The notes below the pieces were generated by a model. It worked only from the letters and a program-made list of their open reading frames with translations, ran no database searches and had not been told where the DNA came from. DNA of 64,000 nucleotides from Bacteroidales bacterium (lineage in GTDB: Bacteria > Bacteroidota > Bacteroidia > Bacteroidales > P3): positions 23,647-87,646 of the forward strand of contig JAFTDW010000042.1 in the NCBI GenBank assembly GCA_017454015.1, given 5' to 3'. Shown here one piece after another: positions 51,606 to 60,400 of the stretch (the stretch's first letter is position 1; each line of letters begins with the position of its first letter). Both the position numbers and the translations under genes were made by a program.

Positions 51606-51694
51606 TTGTTTTCTTCGCAACCCTCGTTTTCTCGCCTCGGCATAGCGCAAACACTGCGTGATTTGCCCTCTGCACTCGGCTTATCGAAAACGTT
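51606..51694 (-). repeat. Reverse module A between two minus-strand genes
   Basis: CGTTTTCTCGCCTCGG (51625) to CGAAAACGTT (51694), with linker GTTTTCTTCGCAACCCT. On the minus strand its first bases provide the ERFR codons and stop of the upstream membrane-protein gene. Confidence 0.83.
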
Positions 51695-52217
51695 CTCCGC
51701 TGCGCTGTCGAAATGCCACTGGCATTTCTTCACTTAGCAGGGTGAAGAGTCCGCCCCAGAGCACTATGGTGAGTGCCTGGATCCACCATTCGGTGCCGAT
51801 GAGGGTGGAGGGTGCGAGGATTAAGGCCTTGAGGGCGTAGTATACTGTCTTGCCGCAGAGTATGGCTGTCAGTATTGCGGGCAGAGTGGGTATCTTCTTG
51901 GCAGCGCCCAGCCAGCCGAAGAGCGCCGACACGGTGGTGAGCTCGGCGATGATGCATACGGCTTTGCCGCCTTGTGGCATGCCGGAGAGGAGGGAGGAGG
52001 CGAGTGGGAGCAGCAGGGCGAGGGCGAGGCCGTTGCGCCAGTCGCGGCCGAGCCATATGCCTGCAAGCAGCAGGGCCAGCATGGGGTTGGCTTTATAGAG
52101 GGGGAGTCCGAGCAGGTGGGAGGCTGCCGGTATGGCGCAGGCTGCGGCAATGAGCAGGGCGTCGACGGCGATGGTGGCGACGGGCCTGGCTTTTAAGATG
52201 GGGGTTGTATTTGTCAT
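51681..52217 (-). CDS. Small multi-pass membrane protein, ECF S-component-like
   Basis: 178 residues with five or six membrane helices (about 14-35, 42-58, 62-80, 85-110, 115-140, 150-168). An N-terminal helix is followed by short loops and a GKAVCII/AELTTVSALFGWLG segment, which looks like ECF-transporter substrate-binding (S) components, but this is an impression rather than a motif match. The C-terminal ERFR and stop come from the head of module A. Position between the IspD/TarI-like and OmpA-like genes gives no clear clue. Confidence 0.55.
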   Translation of the reverse strand: MTNTTPILKARPVATIAVDALLIAAACAIPAASHLLGLPLYKANPMLALLLAGIWLGRDWRNGLALALLLPLASSLLSGMPQGGKAVCIIAELTTVSALFGWLGAAKKIPTLPAILTAILCGKTVYYALKALILAPSTLIGTEWWIQALTIVLWGGLFTLLSEEMPVAFRQRSGERFR

Positions 52218-52258
52218 TTAAGGGTTGAAATGGTTTAAGGTTAAAGGGTTGTTTTTGG

Positions 52259-52365
52259 GGTTATTCGCTGTCCATGTTTTTATTTCATAGGTGCTCATGA
52301 CCTCAGTTATTCGCTGTCCATGTTTTTATTTTTACGGGTGCTCATGACCTCAGTTATGACCTCAG
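52259..52365 (-). repeat. Two module C units between the small membrane protein and OmpA-like genes
   Basis: Reverse C units of the TATGAAATAAAAAC and CGTAAAAATAAAAAC types in tandem, plus an extra CATGACCTCAG word. On the minus strand the OmpA-like stop reads TAA then CTGAGGTC, so the array abuts the stop codon. Confidence 0.83.
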
Positions 52366-54228
52366 TTATTTGTATTCTATCCAAAGGGCGTTTTTTATGT
52401 TGTCGTGGAGTTTGAGGTGGTAGTCTGGGGGCAGTTCGCTGATGGTGGTTATCTTTATTTGCGAAGAGGGGACGCCGTTGTTGCGGAGATAGGTGGTGAG
52501 GTTGGCGGAGCGGTGGCGGTTGACGAGGGCGTTGAATTTTTTGTCGGTGGTGTGCCGGCAGAGCATGGTGACATGTATGGTGAGGTGTGGGTTTTCGCGA
52601 GCGAAGCGAGCGAAGTCGGAGAGGGTGCGGCGGCCTTGTTGAGAGAGTTCCACGCCTGCATTGGGCTCAAAGACGTCGAGGTGGCCGTAGGTATGGTTGG
52701 TCTGATAGCCGGAGAGGGTTATGTTGGATGTCTGGGTGGCGATGAGGTCGTGCGAGGAGGAGGGGTCGGTCTTGACGTTGAGTGAGTGTTTGAAGTAGTT
52801 GTCTTTTTGGAAAATGACGGTGTAGGCGGTGTTTGGGCGCAGGAAGAGGTGGTAGTTGCCGCCGTAACCGGTGTGTGTGGTATAGAGTTCGCGCACGCCC
52901 TGCATGAGGGTTATTTTCACGTTTGGGAGGGTGGTGCCGTAGTTGTCGTACACGACGCCCTGCAGCATGGAGGGGAACCATTGTTCGTCGAAGCCGTAAA
53001 TGCGTCCGCTGAGTGTGTTGCTGTCGCGGTAGGAGACCCAGTAGCCGCAAGAGCTGTCGGGGGAGAGGGAGAGCTCGAGGTCGTCGAAGGGCGAGTTGAT
53101 GGGAGCGAAGAGGTTCTGCACGGGGTTGTGTCCGAGGGATATGGCGCCCACGGTGTCGCTGCAGGAGTTCCAGTCCATGAGGTGGGTGGAGTATATGTCG
53201 AGGCCACCGTAGTTGTTTTGGTGGCCGTTGGAGGCGAAGAGCAGGTATTGGTTGAAAATGGAGGGGGAGAGTTCGTCGCGGGAGGTGTTGATGTTGGTGC
53301 CGAGATTGTGTGGCATGGACCAGTGTCCGCCTGCGAGGACGCTGTACCAGAGGTCGTAGCCGCCGTAGCCGCCTTCGTAGTCGGAGGCGAAGATCATTAT
53401 GCGTCCGTCGCGGGTGAAGACAGGGTGTTCCACAGTCATGGCAAAGCCCTCGAATTTGACGCGGCGTATTTTTTGTTTCTTGGCGTTTTTCTTGCGCAGC
53501 TGGTAGAGCCAGGAGCGGCCTGCGGGGTCTTGCAGGGTGATGTAGGTGATGCCGGAGGGGTGGTCGACGGAGTAGGAGCAGTTTTCGATGCTCATGTCTA
53601 TATCGGGGTAGCCGAGGTATCCGCCTTTGTGGTTGGCGGCGAAGCGCAGAGGGGTGGCGCCGAGCTGGTGGGTGGAGAGGCTTATGGAGAGCGGGTCAAC
53701 GGGGATGCCTGTGGCGGCGAACTGGAGGGTGGTGTCGGTGCAGTGGAGAGCGTAGATGAAGCCGGGCGCAGTAACCGAGTGTTGGAGGCCGGCCTCTATC
53801 AGTGGGTTGGCGGAGCTGTAGGAGAGAGCGAAGCGCAGGTTGCCCGGCAGTGGGCCGCCAAGGCGGTAGCACGTGGTGGCGGCATCCTTGTAGTAGCCGT
53901 TGCATCGCAGGATTTCCACATAGGCGGAGTCGCAGTGGCTGCTGTCGATGGATATGGCTTTTTGCTTGTAGAGGAGAGCCTGTCGGTAGTAGTGCATACG
54001 CATGCAGAGGTCGGCGGCCTGTGAGTATTGCCTGGCCGAGACGGGTGCTATGTCGCTCTGCTTGTCGAGTTCGGCGAAAGAGACCAGTTCGTGTGCCAAG
54101 GCGAAGTTGGAGCGCAGGCGCCCCGGCTGCGCCGAGAGGGCGGCGGCCATAAGGGTGAGTAGCAGTAAGGGCAGTATGTGTTTTGTGTTATTGATAGGGT
54201 AGGGTGGGGGAAAAAGGTTGAAAGGCAA
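52366..54228 (-). CDS. PorE/OmpA-like periplasmic protein (TPR, PD40, regulatory-like, OmpA domains)
   Basis: 620 residues. A hydrophobic signal (about 17-34, HILPLLLLTLMAAALSA) is followed by a TPR-like helical segment (about 45-115). PD40/WD40-type propeller strands (about 250-370; RIMIFASDYEGGYGGYDLW, LLFASNGHQNNYGGLDIY) come next. Then a carboxypeptidase-regulatory-like beta domain (about 420-490; LQGVVYDNYGTTLPNVKITL) and a C-terminal OmpA peptidoglycan-binding domain (about 515-620; VELSQQGRRTLSDFARFARE, NRHRSANLTTYLRNNGV). This order is that of PorE of the T9SS, which links the machinery to peptidoglycan, and a T9SS substrate is at 10-12.5 kb. No lipobox is seen, so assignment stays tentative. 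The start is TTG 54228; no ATG fits before the signal. Confidence 0.72.
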   Translation of the reverse strand: MPFNLFPPPYPINNTKHILPLLLLTLMAAALSAQPGRLRSNFALAHELVSFAELDKQSDIAPVSARQYSQAADLCMRMHYYRQALLYKQKAISIDSSHCDSAYVEILRCNGYYKDAATTCYRLGGPLPGNLRFALSYSSANPLIEAGLQHSVTAPGFIYALHCTDTTLQFAATGIPVDPLSISLSTHQLGATPLRFAANHKGGYLGYPDIDMSIENCSYSVDHPSGITYITLQDPAGRSWLYQLRKKNAKKQKIRRVKFEGFAMTVEHPVFTRDGRIMIFASDYEGGYGGYDLWYSVLAGGHWSMPHNLGTNINTSRDELSPSIFNQYLLFASNGHQNNYGGLDIYSTHLMDWNSCSDTVGAISLGHNPVQNLFAPINSPFDDLELSLSPDSSCGYWVSYRDSNTLSGRIYGFDEQWFPSMLQGVVYDNYGTTLPNVKITLMQGVRELYTTHTGYGGNYHLFLRPNTAYTVIFQKDNYFKHSLNVKTDPSSSHDLIATQTSNITLSGYQTNHTYGHLDVFEPNAGVELSQQGRRTLSDFARFARENPHLTIHVTMLCRHTTDKKFNALVNRHRSANLTTYLRNNGVPSSQIKITTISELPPDYHLKLHDNIKNALWIEYK

Positions 54229-54344
54229 TAGGGTTGAACGGGAGGGTGGTTTAATAATATCGTAACTATAGATATATAATGATTTAGGGAAATACCTAAA
54301 TAATAACTAAACGCAGATGCTTTTATTGTGTTGTTGGGTGTTTT

Positions 54345-54377
54345 TTTGTGATTTACCATTTTTTTTTCGTATCTTTG
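54345..54377 (+). promoter_or_regulatory. Bacteroidota promoter of the glucan synthase gene
   Basis: TTTG at 54345-54348, 21 bases, TATCTTTG at 54370-54377. It lies inside the longer open frame that begins at 54317, so translation must start downstream, at ATG 54416. Confidence 0.72.
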
Positions 54378-54415
54378 CATTTTTTAATAGGTTTCAGAAT
54401 ATTGTTTTTTCAGCG

Positions 54416-57400
54416 ATGAAAAGTATATATAAACAGTTCAGGGACAGTGTGCGGAAGGTGACGCGCTATTATGTCCTGCTGGTGGAGGAGACGAAGAGCC
54501 AGCGTCTTGTGGGCAGTACCAATGAGTGGGTGCTCGACAATTATTATATGATAAGCGAGCAGGAGAAGGTGCTGAACGTGGAGTTGCGGAGCCGCGAGTG
54601 GCGAAGGATAGGCACGCAGCGTCTGCGGCAGCTGCAGGGCATTTTGCAGGGGTATCTTCGCAAGTGTCACCACGAGATGGACAAGACCCTCTTTTTCCGC
54701 TATGTGAGCAGGCTTCAGGCTACGGAGCACGACTATCTGAGTTACAGTGAAGTGTGTGCATTGGTGCCTTTGATGAAGTGTATCCTGATAGACGAGCTGG
54801 CTTTGTTGTGCGGCGAGATGGAGTCGGAGAAGGCGTACCACTACTGTGTTACAGGCAAGGAGCATGCCGATATGGACCGACTCGACGCCGAGGCGCGCCG
54901 CAACCTCATGGTGATGAACATCTTCAACTCGCTCAAGAAGATGACCCGTATACAGATGAGCGAGGTGATAGACAGTGTGAGCTATTCCGAGAAAGTGCTG
55001 AAGGGCGAGGCTGCCGCGATGTACGACCAGATGTATGACAAGACCAAGGAGGACTACAGGGCGCGCATAGCGCTGATGGCCAGACGCAAGAAGAGCAACG
55101 AGTACGAGCTTGTGAAGCAGCTTGTGGCGCGAGCCGACGAGCGCGGGGAGCATGTGGGGTGGCAGCTTTTCCCCGCCAAGCGGTGGGCGGCGCGTTCGCG
55201 CTGGTACGTGGCCATTGTGGCTGTGTCGACATTGTCGCTGTCGCTCTTTTTGGCGCGGTGCCTCACGAGCGGCTGGCTTGCCGCGCTCGTGGCATTGCTG
55301 CTGCTGGTGCCTGTGAGCCAGGTGGTTATTGACTTGTTCAACCAGCTGCTGCGCAAGTTGCACAAGCCTATGGGGACATTCCGTCTGAAGTTCAAGGACG
55401 GCATGATACCTAAGGAGTACACCACAATGGTGATAATGCCCACCCTGCTGAAGAGTGGCAAGCGTGTGGAGGAGCTCCTGGATCAGCTTGAGGTGTATTA
55501 TCTCAGCAATATCAACCGTGCCGGCGACAACGTGGAGGGCGACGGCACGGGCATGGCGTGCGGGCGCCGTCTTGAGGGAATAGGGCAGAACCTTTATTAT
55601 ACCCTTGTGGGCGACGCCGCCGCGTATGGCGAGCAGGATGCGCCGTGGGACAGCGAGGTGGTGGAGGCGGGCCTGCGCAAGGTGCGCGAGCTCAACGACA
55701 AGTACGGAGCGGAAATATTCAATTTCGTGTATCGTCGTCGTGCTCTGAGCCACGGCGAAGGCTGCTGGCTCGGCTATGAGCGCAAGCGCGGCGCGATAAT
55801 GCACTTCAACGACCTTCTGCTTGGGCTTACCTCGGCGGACGACTGCCATGCGCGTTTCAAGGCCGAGACTATCACTGCATGGCGCCACCGTCAAGGCATG
55901 GCCGACGGGCACTCCGGTGTTGAGTTTGTCATAACCCTCGACACGGACACCGAGCTGGTGCTCTACTCGGCGCAAAGGCTCATAGGCGCCATGGCGCACC
56001 CCCTCAACAGGGCCAAGCTCAGCGCCGACGGCCGCAAGGTGGTGGGCGGCTACGGCATCATGCAGCCCCGCGTGAGTGTGGATGTGGAGGTTACCAACAA
56101 GAGCCGCTACGCGCAGCTTATGTGCGGACTGGGCGGCCTCGACGTCTACACCACGGCGTCGTTTGAGCTCTATCAGGACATCTTTAACGAGGGAACCTTC
56201 TGCGGCAAAGGTATATACGACCTCCGCGTGTTTCACGGCGTGCTGCAGGGTGCCTTCCCTGAAAACCTCATACTGAGCCACGACCTGCTCGAAGGCTGCC
56301 ATATACGCTGCGGCCTCATAAACGACGTGGAGCTGTTTGACGACAACCCGTCGAATTACATTGACGATGCCAAGCGCCAACACCGCTGGACCCGTGGCGA
56401 CTGGCAGATAGTGCAGTGGCTTGGGCGCAGGGTGTGCGACGCGAGCGGACGCAAGCGCCGCAATGTGGTGAACCTTATAGGCAGGTGGAAGATATTCGAC
56501 AACCTGCGCCGTTCGGTGCTCAGCGTCGCGGTGCTGCTGCTCGTTGTCGTTGCATACGCCGCCGCGTGGGGCGCCGCGGAACCCTGCTTCCTGCCGGCAT
56601 GGATGGTGTTGGTGGCGCTGCTGGTGCTTGCCAGCCCCATAGTCTTCTTCATCGCGGCGCAGCTCACCAAGCTGCCGCGGTTTGGCAAGCGCTATCACTA
56701 CTACACAACGTTGCTGCGCGGATTCAAAGTCATCATATACCGTTCGTGGGTTCAGTTCGCCATACTCCCGCGCGAGGCGTGGATGCGCAGCGACGCCATA
56801 GTGCGCTCGTGTTACCGTATGCTGGTATCGCACAGGAACCTGCTCAACTGGGTGCCGAGCGACGAGGCCTCGAAAAGCACCAAGGGGACGCTGCCGGAGT
56901 ACATCACAAGGTTCTGGCCCAACTACCTCGCCGCCGCTGCGGTGCTGCTCCTTGCGCTGCTTGTACCGCACAGCACCGTCATGAATGTCGCCGCCGCCCT
57001 CTTCTGCGTCGCCAGCTGGTGCCTGGCTCCGGCGGTGATGTTCAGGCTTGGCCGCCGCCTCCCTGCCGGCCAGCAGGACTCCCTCGGCGAAAAGGAGAAG
57101 GCCGAGATACGCCAGCTGGCATCGGACACATGGCACTTCTTCGACGCCCTCATGTCCGACCAGACCAACTACCTTGTCCCCGACAACTACCAGCTTGGGC
57201 GCGAGAGCAAGACCGACTACAAGACCTCGCCGACCAATATAGGCTACTCCCTCACCGCCATAGTCAGCGCCGCCGAGCTGGGCTTCATAGCCCACCGCGA
57301 CGCGGTGTCGCGCATCTCCTGTGTCCTCGACACTGTGGGGCGCCTCGAAAAATGGAACGGGCACCTCTTCAACTGGTACGACATCCGCACCCTCAACAAA

Positions 57401-60400
57401 CTGCCCAACTATTTCGTGAGCACCGCCGACAGCGGCAACTTCGTGGCGTGCCTCTATGTGGTGAAAGGCTACCTCCTCTGCCGCGCCGCCGAGGAAACGG
57501 CGCTCCTCTCCACCGTCTGCCGCCTCATCGACCAGACCGATTTCCACAAGCTCTACAACCCCGAGCTCGACGTGTTCAGCATAGGCTACGACTGGGGAAT
57601 GCGCCAGCTTCTGCCTTACCACTACAACAACTTCGCCTCCGAGGCGCGCCTCACCTCCTTCATGACCATAGCGCAGGGCGACGCCCCCTACCGCCACTGG
57701 TTCTGCCTCGACAAGACCCTCGTGCAGTACCACGGCTACAAAGGCGTTGCCTCTTGGTACGGCACACTCTTCGAGTATTTCATGCCCTTTATCTTCCTCC
57801 CCACTTTCAAGCACACCCTGATGGACGAGACCTACAGCTTCGCGCTGCGCGCGCAGCAGTCGTTCATCCGCAACACCGCCTCCTCAAGCCAGCTCCCCTG
57901 GGGCATCAGCGAGACGGCCTACAACGAACTCGACGACGCCCAGAACTACAAGTACCAGGCCTTTGGCGTGCCCTACCTCAAATTCCAGAACACCACCCCC
58001 GACCGCATCGTCGTCTCCCCCTACAGCTCCCTTATGGCCATCGACATCGACGACCGCGCCGTGTACCTCAACCTGCAGCGCTTCCGCAAACTCGGCATGC
58101 TCGACCCCTCGGGCTTCGGCCTCTACGAGAGCTACGATGACGAAGATCACGTCCCCGTGCGAGCCCACTACGCCCACCACCAGGGCATGATCCTCGCCTC
58201 CCTCGCAAACTATCTGGCAGGCAGCTGCGTGCGCAACTACTTCATGAGCGAGCCGGTCATGCGCTCAATGGAGACACTCCTCAAGGAAAAAGCACAGGTC
58301 AAACCATATATCGACCTCAAAGTCACCCAATACAAGCGCTACCAGTACTCCAAGGTCGAGACAGAAAGCGACGCCCGCGACTACAACGGCATCTCCGTGG
58401 TGCCCGAGATAGGCATCATCAGCAACGGCCTCTACACCGTACTCCTCAACGACCGCGGAAGCGGCTTCTCGCGCTTCCGCGACATCATGCTCAACCGCTA
58501 CCGCAAGATCAGCTCCGACCACTACGGCCAGTACCTCTACGTCCGCGACATGGGCTCCGACCAGCTGTGGAGCGCCACCTACGCCCCGCTCGACGTGCAG
58601 CCCGAGAACTACCGTGTAAGCTTCGCAAGCGACAAAATAACCTACCAGCGCGTCGACGGCAGCATGGAAACCAAGACAGAGATAGCCGTCTTCAAGGAGC
58701 GCAGCGCCGAGGTCCGCCGCTACAGCTTCACCAACCGCTCAAACCACGACGTGGACCTCGAAATCACCACCTACGGTGAGGTGGTCCTTGCTCGCGAGGC
58801 CGAAGACGTAAGCCACCGCGTCTTCAACGCCATGAAGATAAGCTCCGAGTACGACGCCGCGGCCGACGCGCTCTTCTTCAGCCGCCCGGGCGATGGCGAG
58901 ACACGCCACTACATGGTCCACCGCCTTTGGGTCGCCGACCAGCACGACGCCTCGGGTTCCGTAGAGTACGAGACCTCTCGCATCAAGTTCCTCGGCCGCG
59001 GCGGCAGCCTGCGCCATGCCGACGTCATAGAGAGCCGCCGCACCCTCTCACAGACCACTGGCACCACCCTCGACCCCGTCATGTCCATGCGCCGCAGGCT
59101 CCATATCCCCTCCGGCGACACCGTCGAGGCCTATGTCATCAACGCCTTCGCCAAAGGCAAGGAACAGCTGGTGCAGCTGCTCGAACAGTGCCAGGGCAAG
59201 GTCGACGTGGAGCACGTCTTCAAGACAGCCTCGGTCTACAACAACATGCGCACCAGCCTCTCCCTCCTCAAAGGCTCGCAGATGCGCCTCTACAACGCCA
59301 TAGCCAAGTACATGGCGCAAACCGCCACCCTCGGCACGCAGCGCAACGCCCTCCTCGCCACCAACACCCTCTCGCAGAGCGGCCTCTGGCGCTTCGGCAT
59401 AAGCGGCGACCTCGCCATACTCCTCATGGAAATCGACAGCGTCGAGCGCTCCGGCTTCGCCAAGGAGATGCTGCGCGCCTTTGAATACTTCAAAGTCCAC
59501 GGCATGCGCCTCGACCTCGTCTTCATCAACGACGTCAAACGCTCCTCCGACGCAGCCACCGCCACCGACAACACCTCCCCCGACCACCCCAAAGGCCACG
59601 AGGGCCTCACTCATTTCATCCGCACCATGGCCGACACCGAGCACCTCTGGAGCACCCACAGCGACGCAGGCCGTGTCTTTGTGCTCGACGGCGACAACAT
59701 CACCGACCCCGAGCGCATACTCCTCCGCACCGTGGCGCGCCTCTGCTTCAACACCAGCGACGGCCTCTCCATAGAGCAGCAGCTCCAACGCCTCGAAAAA
59801 GCCAACCAACGCTATCAGGACAAAGAGGAATACCCGCCCCTCAAACCCCAGCGCGAACTACGCGTATGGAGCAACCTCGACTTCTACAACCAATACGGCG
59901 GCTTCGACAACGCCGGGCGCGACTACGTGGTCACCAACACCAACACCCCCATGCCCTGGGTCAACGTCATCGCCAACCCCCGCTTCGGCTGCGTCGTGAG
60001 CTCCACCATGGCAGGCTTCACCTTCGCCTACAACGCACAGCAGTTCAAACTCTCAAGCTGGAGCAACGACATGGTGCGCGACACCCCCGGAGAGATGCTC
60101 CTCATTGACGGTCGCCGCTTCATACCCGCCACCGCCCGCCACGGACAGGGCTTCTCCGCCTTCGACGCCGACAGCGACAACCTCCATGTCGATGTGCGCC
60201 TCTTCGTCTCCGTCTCCGACGCCGAGAAATACTACCACATACGCCTGGCCAACAAAGACCAGCAGCCTCGCACCGTCAGCCTCGACATGGTATGCAAGCT
60301 CGTCCTCGGAATGTCCGAGGAACAAACCTCCCGCTACCTCTGCTCCACCTGGGACGACCAATCCAACAGCCTCTACATCCGCAACGTATACCATCCTATC

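Noticed and set aside
51565-51675. Extended N-terminus of the IspD/TarI-like protein
   Set aside because: It is translated from reverse module A; the canonical start precedes the AVILAGGTGQRMG loop at 51564.
54410-57814. 1134-codon open frame antisense to the glucan synthase
   Set aside because: It is a shadow of biased codon use on the opposite strand; no domain, promoter or start context supports it, while the sense frame has clear catalytic motifs.
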